From the NCBI GenBank assembly GCA_964537285.1, contig CAZHZT010000011.1, forward strand, positions 1 to 64,000: 64,000 nucleotides of DNA, in the 5' to 3' direction. The DNA comes from CAZHZT01 sp964537285 (GTDB lineage Bacteria; Bacteroidota; Bacteroidia; Chitinophagales; Saprospiraceae). Numbering within the stretch: the first letter of the stretch is position 1; the number at the start of each line of letters is the position of its first letter. Below the pieces are notes generated by a model that was not told the origin of the DNA, searched no databases, and worked only from the letters and a program-made list of their open reading frames with translations. Positions 45,949-54,626 of the stretch are shown piece after piece. The translations under genes and the position numbers were made by a program.

Positions 45949-46277
45949 GTACTTCACAAAACAAGCAGCCACCTGCTAAGTACGTTCGTCGCGACTGGCA
46001 GGAAATATTCTTCTTCGAGGGGCGTTCTTTTTTTGGAAACTTTAGTAAAAATTTCAAAAAAAGAATGCACTCAATAGAAAACACTACTCCCAGGTTATAC
46101 GAATTACTTACGAGACAGCCTCATTATTCCTTAAATTGCTTAATTTTGTCTTCGAATATTTCAAGATGAGATTTATTCCTCTCCCCTGAGGACATTTTGT
46201 TTGGGCAATCTTCTGAACTCTATTAGAAAAAAAGTGTTTTTTTTAGTCAAGCTTACAAGATATAAACTTCTTTAGAA
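45949..46277. other. dksA-lspA intergenic region with hairpin
   Basis: A 329-base gap. A hairpin at 46022-46068 has arms GCGTTCTTTTTTTGGAAA and TTTCAAAAAAAGAATGC; it could terminate the dksA-like message. The rest is AT-rich and shows no gene; an internal promoter for lspA is likely but not clear. Confidence 0.5.
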
Positions 46278-47024
46278 TTGAGTAAAACAGCAAAAATTAT
46301 AACGATTGTCCTGTTGGTCCTTATATTGGATCAATCATTAAAGATTTGGGTTAAGACCAACATGACCCTTACTGAATCATTTTATCTGTTAGGTATGCCG
46401 TGGGCGAGAATTTACTTTGTAGAAAATGAAGGGATGGCATTCGGCCTTACGTTTGGCGGAAATTATGGAAAGCTATTTTTGAGCTTATTCAGAATCCTTG
46501 CAGTAACTTTCCTATTCTATTATATAGGCAAATTAATTAAGATAGGTGCTCCGTTCGGCTTGCTGATCAGTTTTGCCTTAATTTTAGCTGGTGCAGTAGG
46601 AAACATCATCGACAGTGCTGTTTATGGCATGATCTTCTCCGCTTCCTGCAAAGATTGTGACCCAGCCGTTTTATTCCCGGATAGTGGGGGCTATGCTGGC
46701 TTTTTACATGGGAAGGTGGTTGATATGTTCTATTTCCCTTTGTTCAAGGGCACTTTCCCTGAATGGTTGCCGTTTTGGGGTGGAGAGCGCTATGAGTTCT
46801 TCCGTCCCGTATTTAATTTAGCGGACACTTCGATAACTATCGGTGTTCTGAGCATTCTTATTTTTCAAAGAAGTTTTTTCTCGGATAAAAATGAGTCTGC
46901 TGATGAAAAGACTTCAGAAATAGAAGAACCCTTACCTTCAAGCTCGAATGAAGCTGAAGATCAAGTAGATATTCCTACAAAAGGAGAGGGTGACTCAAGA
47001 GAATCAAACTTATCTATTGACTGA
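46278..47024 (+). CDS. lspA: Lipoprotein signal peptidase (signal peptidase II)
   Basis: A 248-residue aspartic protease in the inner membrane that cuts prolipoprotein signal peptides before the lipid-modified Cys. Four membrane helices are visible, with the catalytic Asp in AGAVGNIIDSAVYG and FNLADTSITIG, and FVENEGMAFGL as the conserved N-rich motif. An insert with CKDCDPAVLFPDSGGY between helices is a Bacteroidota trait. The C-terminal tail (about 200-248) is acidic and not part of the core. The start is TTG at 46278; no better ATG is in frame before the first helix. Confidence 0.92.
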   Translation: MSKTAKIITIVLLVLILDQSLKIWVKTNMTLTESFYLLGMPWARIYFVENEGMAFGLTFGGNYGKLFLSLFRILAVTFLFYYIGKLIKIGAPFGLLISFALILAGAVGNIIDSAVYGMIFSASCKDCDPAVLFPDSGGYAGFLHGKVVDMFYFPLFKGTFPEWLPFWGGERYEFFRPVFNLADTSITIGVLSILIFQRSFFSDKNESADEKTSEIEEPLPSSSNEAEDQVDIPTKGEGDSRESNLSID

Positions 47025-47055
47025 TTTGGAATATTGAATAAATATTTTCATTCTT

Positions 47056-47382
47056 TCAATCTTCCTGATTTTCAGATGGAGACGATAAGAAGTTTTTGAT
47101 GGCAAAACGCACTTTTCCAAGTTTCGCATAGTCAATACTGTATTTGACAAATTTCCCCTCGCGATCTGTTTTTACTATACCCGCCCTGCGTAAAATGCGA
47201 AGATGTTGGGAAGTGATAGATTGCTCTAATTTGAGCGTATTGTAAATTTTATTTACCGGGATAGACTGGTGCTCATCTATAAATTCCAGTATTTTCATTC
47301 TCAATGGATGTGCCACAGCACGTAGCACCTCGCCAGAGTCTTTCAGCTTTTCTCTATCGAATAGCAGGTTTGTTTTTCTCAT
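47056..47382 (-). CDS. ArsR-family transcription regulator 1
   Basis: A 108-residue winged helix of ArsR type: EVLRAVAHPLRMKILEFIDE, recognition helix LEQSITSQHLRILRRAGIVKTDREGKFVKYSI. The helix-3 metal site (CxC of ArsR) is missing, so it does not sense metal by that site. It is a paralog of the gene at 47794-48132 and on the same strand, 411 bases apart. It converges with lspA. Confidence 0.85.
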   Translation of the reverse strand: MRKTNLLFDREKLKDSGEVLRAVAHPLRMKILEFIDEHQSIPVNKIYNTLKLEQSITSQHLRILRRAGIVKTDREGKFVKYSIDYAKLGKVRFAIKNFLSSPSENQED

Positions 47383-47793
47383 AGTTGCTTATGTAATCCA
47401 AGTTGCGGTAAAAAGGGTAACGGTTAACGGATAGTGTAAAAAACAGCTAGTGGAAAGCCTTTGAAAAGACATCTTATTCCGCAATAGTACCAGAAGGCCT
47501 TTATTAGTATTTCGTTTACCGTTGACCTTTCCCCGTTTAATCGCAACTTAAGTTATGTAGTATTATAACGTTTCCTATATAAGCAAAAATGGCTTTTTTT
47601 TATTCAATTTCAAAGAAAGGAAGAAAATTAAATAGGGCTATCTAAAAGTTAGTTTATCGCTATTGACAGCAAAATGTTAACTTGTGAGTTGCATTTTCTG
47701 AGAAAACGCAATGCCCAAATTAAATTATCTGACAAGAGCAGCACAACCTACATTCAGATAGCCCCACTTTTTTTTGAGTGTAACGCTGATTAT
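47383..47793. other. Gap between the two ArsR genes with family D inverted repeat
   Basis: Holds an imperfect inverted repeat with AAGTTGCGGTAAAAAGGG and AACGGTTAACGGATA at 47398-47434, paired with TTCGTTTACCGTTGACC and CCCCGTTTAATCGCAACTT at 47511-47550. The same motif recurs once at 51462-51507. A second pair AAATGTTAACTT..and GGGCTATCTAAAAG/GATAGCCC flanks 47634-47764. No gene seen. Confidence 0.5.
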
Positions 47794-48132
47794 TTAATCC
47801 GCAAGTTCTTCTACTAAACGAGAAATCTGAGATAACCTTTCTTTATCCAAAGAGTAGTAGATGAATTTACCTTGACGCTCAGTAATTACCACACCTGCTC
47901 TGCGCAGGATAGCCAAGTGTTGAGAAGCAACAGATTGTTCTAACCTCAACTTTACGTATATTTCTGTTACAGTCATTTTATCACTTTCTTCCAACAAATT
48001 AATAATTTGCTGGCGCAGCTTATGATTCACTGCTCTTAATACCAGTACTGCTCTACGCAATTCTGTGTAATCTAAATGAATATCGTTTTGCCCTTTTTTT
48101 AACACGATGCTTTCGTTTTCTTGTTTTCTCAT
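47794..48132 (-). CDS. ArsR-family transcription regulator 2
   Basis: A 112-residue ArsR-type winged helix close in sequence to the gene at 47056: LRAVNHKLRQQIINLLEESDKMTVTEIYVKLRLEQSVASQHLAILRRAGVVITERQGKFIYYSLD. No metal-binding CxC in helix 3. Such regulators in Bacteroidota often control growth or stress genes; no target visible here. Probably a tandem duplication with its neighbour. Confidence 0.85.
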   Translation of the reverse strand: MRKQENESIVLKKGQNDIHLDYTELRRAVLVLRAVNHKLRQQIINLLEESDKMTVTEIYVKLRLEQSVASQHLAILRRAGVVITERQGKFIYYSLDKERLSQISRLVEELAD

Positions 48133-48643
48133 AATACGTTTTTTTCAGAATTGTTTTATATTCCTATTCCCAAAAACCATACCAAATAGTCATATTATAC
48201 TTTTTTCCACCCTTAACTAACTTAATAGCTTATAAAAATAATAAAAAAAATATTGTAATTCCACTATCGAAGGAAAATTTTCAAATAATAATAAACAAAT
48301 CAAGAACCCTTTAAAACTTTTAGTTTTATAAACAATAAAAAGTAAGTGAGATGTCGTTTTTTATAGGCGTGCCCTGAAAGATTGGTTATTAGAGTTCGTT
48401 CTTTGACAAATTGTGTGGAGTTTATCCTGAAATAGTTCTTATGGGCAAGAAAGGGACTTTAAGTTCCACTCTGCATCTTGTACTAGGACTAAAGCCCCGA
48501 TAAATCATAACACTACACCTGGCGTTAAAGCACCCGGCAAAAAAACTTAAGTTGACGACATTGGGCTGGAGGCTACAGCCATTCCCTGATTGCAAACCAA
48601 TTTCCTGCCTTTTTTGCTCAAAAAACGATTTTGGCTCTAGATG
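48133..48643. other. ArsR2-tsaB intergenic region
   Basis: Most of this 626-base gap (with the hairpin at 48644-48753) has no gene. It includes the ArsR2 upstream region, a half copy of family A at 48398-48419 (GTTCTTTGACAAATTGTGTG), and a GC-richer stretch at about 48480-48590 whose nature I cannot name. Confidence 0.5.
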
Positions 48644-48753
48644 ATTTCATTTTGTCGCTGTTCTTGAGAAGGTGTTTTCTTTATAGAGAGGCACGCAGTA
48701 GCGTGCCTCTCTATAAAGAAAACACCTTCTCAAGAACAGCGACAAAATGAAAT
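48644..48753. repeat. Perfect 53-base inverted repeat behind tsaB
   Basis: Left arm 48644-48696 and right arm 48701-48753 are exact reverse complements, with loop AGTA. The hairpin starts five bases after the tsaB stop (tsaB is on the minus strand). It probably ends the tsaB message, though arms of this length suggest a mobile or rearranged repeat rather than a simple terminator. Confidence 0.9.
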
Positions 48754-48758
48754 ACACT

Positions 48759-49448
48759 CTATCGGAGAAACTTCTTAGGTGTCGTAATATTAGGTGCTTT
48801 AAAATATGTAGGTTCAAAAAAAGCTACAGACTCAAAGCGCTTTTCTTGAAACGCCTCAAGCACCTCCGGCAGTAGATAACTGGCCCTGCATTGATAATCC
48901 CTGAATATAAAAAAAGAACTGGAGACAATATTTTTGAACTTTGAAGAACCATTCCCCTGAAAAACGATATACCTCTCGAGGTCCTTCCATTCTGAAAAAG
49001 ACTGCTCATCGAGAACTTTTGCCTGAAGGGGTTCTATTCTTTTGCCGTTTTTATCATAAACGGAGCAGTAAACTTCCATCCTTCGAGCGTCTATCATTGG
49101 GCAATAGAGAAAATCCAGCTTGTCTTGATCCTCTACGGCAGCTATTGCAAGAGATCGCAGGGTATCTACTCCGATCAGGGGTATATTAAGTGCATAGCAA
49201 ATTCCTTTTGCAACAGAAGTGCCTACTCTAAGTGCAGTATAAGATCCCGGCCCCTGGCTTACGGCAACACAACCAATCTGATCAAGACGAATATTACTAA
49301 GCTCTAGGGCCTTCTCGATCAGTAAGGTAATCGATTCTGTGTGAGAGTAAGGAATCTCCTCTTCTACCTCACACAGCATCGTATTTCCCTGAGCAATACC
49401 GATGGAGCATCGGTCAGTAGCACTTTCAATCAACAAGAAAAAAGCCAC
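48759..49448 (-). CDS. tsaB: tRNA threonylcarbamoyladenosine biosynthesis protein TsaB
   Basis: A 229-residue ASKHA-fold protein: LLIESATDRCSIGI at the N-terminus, YSHTESITLLIEKAL, VSQGPGSYTALRVGTSVAKGICYALNIPLIGVDTL. TsaB is the partner of TsaD in making t6A on tRNA that reads ANN codons. It is four bases downstream of the S41 protease gene, so they form an operon. Confidence 0.92.
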   Translation of the reverse strand: MAFFLLIESATDRCSIGIAQGNTMLCEVEEEIPYSHTESITLLIEKALELSNIRLDQIGCVAVSQGPGSYTALRVGTSVAKGICYALNIPLIGVDTLRSLAIAAVEDQDKLDFLYCPMIDARRMEVYCSVYDKNGKRIEPLQAKVLDEQSFSEWKDLERYIVFQGNGSSKFKNIVSSSFFIFRDYQCRASYLLPEVLEAFQEKRFESVAFFEPTYFKAPNITTPKKFLR

Positions 49449-49452
49449 AATT

Positions 49453-51096
49453 CTATTTAGTTAAGATTTTTTCGTACTGCTCTTTATCATTCAGGATTTC
49501 CACAGCTTCACTGATTTCTTTATCATTACGCAAGCCGATCTTTATTTTTCCTTCTTCATAATAAAACCTTCCAATGATTTCTTTTTCAATCAGGTCTTCG
49601 ATTCCTTCTTTATTTTTGAGGAGTTCAGCTTTTTTCTCCTGAGAGATTTCTTTTCGGATTGCTTCTATGTTATCCTTTATTTTTTCATCAAATCCATCCT
49701 TTTCTGCATTTTCCATTAACGTTTTCAGTGCTTTTTCAGAGGCAGTACTAAACGCATATTCCTTTTTTTCCAAAAAAGAAAGAAATGCATCAAAATCTGT
49801 AAATTGGTATTCTTCTGGTGAAGCAACGGCTTCTAAGTTCAGGCAGTATTCCGTAACGAAATCGAATATTAGGTTTGCCTTATCAAGGTATTTAATAATT
49901 TCTATATCCGTATAAGAAGGAAGATTAACGTCCGGCTTAACGCCTCCACCGTCAAGTACTTCTCTACCGTTTCTAGTAGTAAAAACGGCCCGGTCACCAT
50001 CGGGAATGTCAACAGGTTCCCCTCCATCATAACGCACACTCTGGATACAGCGACCGCTTGGAATGTAATATTTAGCGGTAGTCAGCTTTAGTTTGGAGTT
50101 ATAGCCAATATCTTTGGTATTCTGAACAAGTCCTTTCCCATAAGATCGCTGCCCCAGCAGCACAGCTCTGTCATAATCCTGCAGTACTCCCGATACAATC
50201 TCAGAAGCCGAAGCAGAACTTTTATTGATCAGAACTACTACGGGAATTTCTCCATTTACGGGATTACCTCTGGTAGCAAAGCTTCTGTCTTCTTCTTTTA
50301 ATTTTCCGCGGGTAGTAACGACCAGTTCACCATTTGGGATGAAAACGTTAGAAACATTAACTGCTTCAGAGAGCAATCCTCCACCATTTCCTCTTAGGTC
50401 AAGAATAACACCTTTCATATCTTCATTTTCCTTAAGCAGGTCCCTGACAGCATTGCCTACATTCCTTCCTGCTTCTCTTGTAAACGTAGTCAACGCCACA
50501 TAACCCACATTTTCTCCGACCATTCCGGAGTAAGGAACATTAGGAATTTTTACTTCCCCTCTCACTAGTTTAATATTGATGGGTTTATCTTCCCCCATTC
50601 GCTCAATAGTAAGATCTACTTCAGTGCCTGGAAAACCTTTTAATAAGTTTCCAATATCTTCTCCGCTCTTGCCTTCCAAGGAACGACCATCAATTTCGAT
50701 CAGGACATCTCCTGCTTTCAGGCCAGCATTTACAGCCGGGCTATCTTTGTAGGGTTCTGTAATTAAAATGCGATCACCGATTTTTCTGACTTGAGCTCCA
50801 ATACCATTGTATTTCCCTTCCGTCATATAGCGATAATTTTCTATTTCTGACTCAGAGATATAATTCGTATATGGATCCAAGGACTCTACCATGGCATCTA
50901 CTCCTGTACGCATCAATTTAGCAGGATCAAGTTCATCTACGTAGTGGCTATTAAGCTCCTTATATAAATTTGTAAAAATTTCAATATTCTTGGCTATTTC
51001 AAAATACTTATTGAAATCCGTTTTTACAAATGCCAAACTTACTCCGGCCACAAGAACGATGGCTGTAATCTGAAAGGTTTTCTTAAACTTGCTCAT
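49453..51096 (-). CDS. S41 C-terminal processing peptidase
   Basis: A 547-residue protease with an N-terminal signal/anchor (ITAIVLVAGVSLAFV), a PDZ domain (about 85-165: GIGAQVRKIGDRILITEPYKDSPAVNAGLKAGDVLIEIDG) and the S41 catalytic core (VILDLRGNGGGLLSEAV; catalytic Ser in KSSASASEIVSG; Lys in RSYGKGLVQ). It cuts proteins near their C-termini in the periplasm. The tail after the core (about 390-547) is helical and longer than in short CtpA types. Operon with tsaB. Confidence 0.92.
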   Translation of the reverse strand: MSKFKKTFQITAIVLVAGVSLAFVKTDFNKYFEIAKNIEIFTNLYKELNSHYVDELDPAKLMRTGVDAMVESLDPYTNYISESEIENYRYMTEGKYNGIGAQVRKIGDRILITEPYKDSPAVNAGLKAGDVLIEIDGRSLEGKSGEDIGNLLKGFPGTEVDLTIERMGEDKPINIKLVRGEVKIPNVPYSGMVGENVGYVALTTFTREAGRNVGNAVRDLLKENEDMKGVILDLRGNGGGLLSEAVNVSNVFIPNGELVVTTRGKLKEEDRSFATRGNPVNGEIPVVVLINKSSASASEIVSGVLQDYDRAVLLGQRSYGKGLVQNTKDIGYNSKLKLTTAKYYIPSGRCIQSVRYDGGEPVDIPDGDRAVFTTRNGREVLDGGGVKPDVNLPSYTDIEIIKYLDKANLIFDFVTEYCLNLEAVASPEEYQFTDFDAFLSFLEKKEYAFSTASEKALKTLMENAEKDGFDEKIKDNIEAIRKEISQEKKAELLKNKEGIEDLIEKEIIGRFYYEEGKIKIGLRNDKEISEAVEILNDKEQYEKILTK

Positions 51097-51503
51097 ATCA
51101 ATATTTTTATAAGTAACGACTTTTTTGATAATATGGTCTTTTTTTTATAGACTTTATTATGAAATACAGCGATTCTCGCTTTGAAAAATAGTTCTTTGAC
51201 AAATTGTGTGGAACTTCAAAATAAACGCGCCTACGGCGCGAAATTCCTTTGAGATGGAGGCCGAAAGGGCGTAAATTTGGTTTGGGATTTCCAAAACGAG
51301 AATTACCGTCTGAAATAGTTTTACAATCAAAAAAGGAAGCTTTTGGTTCCAAACAAAAAATAACTTCATCCTAATAGCCTGGATTATTACGGCAAGGATA
51401 AGATACAGCGAGGAAGCAAAAGACGCCTTTTTTTGCCATAAAAACTATTCCAAACCAAGTCTGTTAATCGTTTGCCCTTAACCGTTCTCCGTTAACTCGC
51501 AAC
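51097..51503. repeat. Mosaic of families E, A and D upstream of the S41 gene
   Basis: The gap has GCGATTCTCGCTTTGAAAAA (from 51170), then a half copy of family A (51191-51220), then the rest of family E: CGCGCCTACGGCGCG and GGAGGCCGAAAGGGC. Compared with 34553-34610, the family A piece sits exactly within family E. Family D motif GTTAACGGAGAACGGTTAA (minus strand) is at 51462-51507. No gene or clear promoter. Confidence 0.7.
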
Positions 51504-52265
51504 TTACTCCAGAAATGCTTTAATCTCTTTCAGTAATGCGTCAGGGGCTTCTGCATGCACCCAATGCCCGGAATCCGGAATGGTGATCAATTGACTATGG
51601 GGAAAACATTTCTGTATATCTGAAAAATCACTTTCGCTGACATAATTCGATCGTCCGCCTCTGATAAAGAGTGTTTCTCCTTCGTAAGGATGCACGCATT
51701 CAAGCCCGGCTAAGATGTTTGAATAATCTTGATGAATCGCCTCCAGGTTCATCTTCCACCGGAAGCCACCTGTTTTTTGACGACTTAGATTTTTTAACAA
51801 AAATTGCCTTACTCCTGGTTCATCAATATATTTTGCCAATACACCTTCAGCTTCTCGGCGATCCTTTATCAAATTCAAATCGACGGCAAAAAGAGCTTCA
51901 AATATTTGAAAGTGATTGCCAGTATAAGCCTTTGGAGCGATGTCAATGACAATGAGTTTTTCCACCTGATCCGGATGCGCAAGCGCGTATTGCATAGCCG
52001 TTTTACCCCCCATAGAATGCCCTAGAACGAAGGAATGGTGAATCCAGTTCTTTTCAGCAAATTCATTTAGATCATCTGCCATTAAAGGATAACTTATGGA
52101 AGGCAAATGAGGCGACTTACCGTGATTGCGCTGATCGATCAAATAGACCATGTAGTCATCGGAAAGTTTTCGGCCAATTGTCTGCCAATTGTCTAACATA
52201 CCAAAAAGCCCATGTAAAACCATTAAAGGTTTTCCCGTTCCAAGAATTTTATGATTAAGATTCAA
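51504..52265 (-). CDS. Alpha/beta hydrolase, YbfF-like
   Basis: A 253-residue esterase-type hydrolase: oxyanion HGLFGMLDNWQTIG, nucleophile elbow GHSMGGKTAM with Ser, acid in the EGETLFIRGG..NYVSESDF region and His in DSGHWVHAE. Similar to YbfF/acyl-CoA esterase-like proteins. No signal peptide, so cytoplasmic. Substrate unknown. Confidence 0.85.
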   Translation of the reverse strand: MNLNHKILGTGKPLMVLHGLFGMLDNWQTIGRKLSDDYMVYLIDQRNHGKSPHLPSISYPLMADDLNEFAEKNWIHHSFVLGHSMGGKTAMQYALAHPDQVEKLIVIDIAPKAYTGNHFQIFEALFAVDLNLIKDRREAEGVLAKYIDEPGVRQFLLKNLSRQKTGGFRWKMNLEAIHQDYSNILAGLECVHPYEGETLFIRGGRSNYVSESDFSDIQKCFPHSQLITIPDSGHWVHAEAPDALLKEIKAFLE

Positions 52266-52348
52266 TTTCTAAATATTTTTACACACTTTGAAGTTGTTCC
52301 AAAAGTAGCCTGTTGCGCATGGTAAGGAAGTTCTGTTTGCATAGATAC

Positions 52349-52388
52349 TCGCTTATTGGATTTTTCTTCGAAAAAATCCAATAAGCGA
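52349..52388. repeat. Perfect 17-base hairpin
   Basis: Arms TCGCTTATTGGATTTTT and AAAAATCCAATAAGCGA with loop CTTCGA. The centre (GGATTTTT, CTTCG or TCGAAG, AAAAATCC) is like that of the hairpin at 61143-61205. A half A repeat follows at 52408-52434, within the 580-base gap 52266-52845 that has no gene. Confidence 0.75.
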
Positions 52389-52590
52389 CCATCTATATAA
52401 TAAAATAGTTCTTTGACATAAATTGTGAAAGAACGAATAAAATTAACCTTATAGAGAAAATGCACTGCTTTTGACGACTTCTTTAAAAAAATTTTAGTTC
52501 TTTTTGAAGATTAAAGAAAATTTGGTTCAAACTGTTTAGAATATCTGCGTTACTTTTGCATTCTAGTATTATTATTTCTATTAACCCAAT

Positions 52591-52756
52591 TTAAGTAGTT
52601 CACGGAATTAAACTACATAACCATATGATGCTATTTTGCGCTGACTCTGCGTTGCTCAAAGCCTTGCTTAACAAGGGCTAAGCGCGGTTTTCGCGCCTTG
52701 ATTCAGCGCAAAATAGCTATCATCTGTTTGGTAGCCCAATTCCGTGAACTACTTAA
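52591..52756 (+). repeat. Family B inverted repeat, full copy
   Basis: A 166-base element with perfect 19-base terminal inverted repeats TTAAGTAGTTCACGGAATT. A second inner pair, GCTATTTTGCGCTGA and TCAGCGCAAAATAGC, encloses CTTGCTTAACAAGGGCTAAGCG. A second element with related ends is at 61080-61268 and a worn one at 22514-22662. Confidence 0.85.
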
Positions 52757-52781
52757 AACCATAATCTTAAAAAGATTTTTT

Positions 52782-52819
52782 GTTCTTTGGTAGAAATTCT
52801 ACGCAATTTGTCAAAGAAC
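52782..52819 (+). repeat. Short family A palindrome before the second cyclase
   Basis: GTTCTTTGG..TAGAAATTCTA..CAATTTGTCAAAGAAC, a minimal palindrome made of the family A ends only. It lies 26 bases upstream of the start codon at 52846, so it would be in the leader or overlap the promoter. Confidence 0.65.
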
Positions 52820-52845
52820 GAGATATTATAAAGCCTGTTATACTA

Positions 52846-54486
52846 ATGAGACTAAAGAGGTATACTTTTTTAAAAGTTTTTCTATTTGTAGGAATTGGAT
52901 TTTTTCCCGTAATTCTTTCTGCGCAGAGCGCAGATGAGCTCTTGGAAGAATTACAACAAACAAGTGATGTTCCTACGCAAATCATTCTTAACTATCAATT
53001 AGCAGAAACTTACTTAAACAGTAGAGATTACAAATCTGCTCAACGATACGGTAAAGAATCTTTCCGGCTCGCAGAAGCAATTGGTAAAAACAGCTCTGCA
53101 GCTCAAGCTGCATTTTTACTTGGAAGAATTTATATAAAAGACAGAAATGACCGAAATGCAGATGTTTGGTTCGAAACAGCCTACAAATCAGCTAAGGCAG
53201 CCAATGACGCTGATCTTATGATCAAAAGCGTGGTTCAGCGAAGTAGAATCGCAAAAAGTAAACGAAATTTTAGGGATGCTTATAATATTGTTTCCACTGC
53301 CTTTGAATATTTTAGTGAAAGGGGAAAAAGTATCAGTGAACTGGAGCAGCAATACGATATCCAAAGAAATGAGTTAGCTAAAGAAAAAACTAACCTTGAA
53401 AGAGAGATAAAAGCATTGGCTCAAGAAAGAGATCAACTCGCTGAATCACAACAAATATTAGTAAAAGAAAAGAAAAAAGTAGAGCGCCAAATCTCCAGAA
53501 AAGAAGAAGAACTGGCCACAGTTGCTGAAGAAAAAGAAAAAGCAGAAGAAGTTGCTCGTGAAAGGCAGCAAGAGGTGAGGGAACTTACCAGAGAAAAATT
53601 AGAAGATAAAGCTGTACTGGAGGCCACCAGAGCGGATTTAGAGGAAGAAAAACGGATTAAAACGGAGCTGGAGCTCGAAAAGGCGGGATTAGAACTCCAA
53701 GCGGCTAATCGTAGAATACTGATTATTATCCTCATATCCCTTGCTCTTTTTATTCTTGGCATGACTTTCTTCATTTATCTAAGATATAGGGCAAAAAAAC
53801 GAACCACTGATATTCTCTCCGAGAAAAACGTCATCATCGAAAATGAGCGCAAACGTTCTGATGATCTTTTGCTCAATATTCTCCCTATCAATATTGCCAA
53901 TGAACTTAAGGAGACAGGAAAGGCCGCCGCTAAACGCTACGAAAATGCCAGTGTTCTTTTTACAGATTTTAAAGACTTCAGCCGGATTTCTGAAAAACTT
54001 ACTCCCGAACAATTAGTAAGCGAACTAGATTATTGCTTCAAGGGCTTTGATGCCATTATTGAAAAATACGATATAGAGAAAATCAAAACCATCGGTGATG
54101 CTTATATGTGTGCCAGTGGCCTTAGTGACCGGCGTTCTTTGCCGCTGAATATTGTTAGTGCTGCCCTTGATATGCAGCAATTCATGAGAGAATACAAACG
54201 CGAAAGGATCCGAAGAGCTCTGCCTTACTTTGAAGCCAGAATAGGTATCCATACAGGGCCAGTTGTTGCGGGAGTCGTTGGTACTAAGAAATTTGCCTAT
54301 GATATCTGGGGACCTACCGTTAATGTCGCTGCCAGAATGGAATCAAAATGCGAAGTCGGAAAGGTAAATATTTCGGATAGCACTTTCAGGCAAGTGAAAT
54401 ATAAATTCAATTGTATTCCTAGAGGAAAAATTGAAGCTAAAAATGTAGGGTTCATTGAAATGTATTATGCTGAGACGCGAATTTAA
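52846..54486 (+). CDS. Membrane class III nucleotide cyclase with TPR and coiled-coil sensor part
   Basis: A 546-residue protein. The start is set at ATG 52846, giving a signal peptide (FLKVFLFVGIGFFPVILSAQS); 22 upstream codons would run through a repeat. TPR-like helices (about 30-170) and a long coiled coil (about 175-290) lie in the periplasm. One membrane helix follows (about 291-312, ILIIILISLALFILGMTFFIYL). The cyclase domain (about 345-540) has SVLFTDFKDFSRIS, KIKTIGDAYMCASG and DIWGPTVNVAARMES, with both Asp metal ligands, Asn and Arg. It probably acts as a homodimer making cAMP. Confidence 0.85.
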   Translation: MRLKRYTFLKVFLFVGIGFFPVILSAQSADELLEELQQTSDVPTQIILNYQLAETYLNSRDYKSAQRYGKESFRLAEAIGKNSSAAQAAFLLGRIYIKDRNDRNADVWFETAYKSAKAANDADLMIKSVVQRSRIAKSKRNFRDAYNIVSTAFEYFSERGKSISELEQQYDIQRNELAKEKTNLEREIKALAQERDQLAESQQILVKEKKKVERQISRKEEELATVAEEKEKAEEVARERQQEVRELTREKLEDKAVLEATRADLEEEKRIKTELELEKAGLELQAANRRILIIILISLALFILGMTFFIYLRYRAKKRTTDILSEKNVIIENERKRSDDLLLNILPINIANELKETGKAAAKRYENASVLFTDFKDFSRISEKLTPEQLVSELDYCFKGFDAIIEKYDIEKIKTIGDAYMCASGLSDRRSLPLNIVSAALDMQQFMREYKRERIRRALPYFEARIGIHTGPVVAGVVGTKKFAYDIWGPTVNVAARMESKCEVGKVNISDSTFRQVKYKFNCIPRGKIEAKNVGFIEMYYAETRI

Positions 54487-54626
54487 TGTGCTCGTTATGT
54501 AGGCATTTTCGAAGGAGAAGTTATTTTTGGAGAGAGGCAGTGGCATGACTCTCTCCAAAAAAATTACCCATCTAAGACACCCGCAGAATTATTTTATATA
54601 AGAACCTATAAATCAGAAACTTACGA

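Noticed and set aside
48644..48753. tRNA or other structured RNA gene
   Set aside because: A single simple hairpin with perfect arms; no cloverleaf or known RNA pattern.
52262..52465. 67-codon minus-strand frame
   Set aside because: It covers a hairpin and a half A repeat, with no family pattern.
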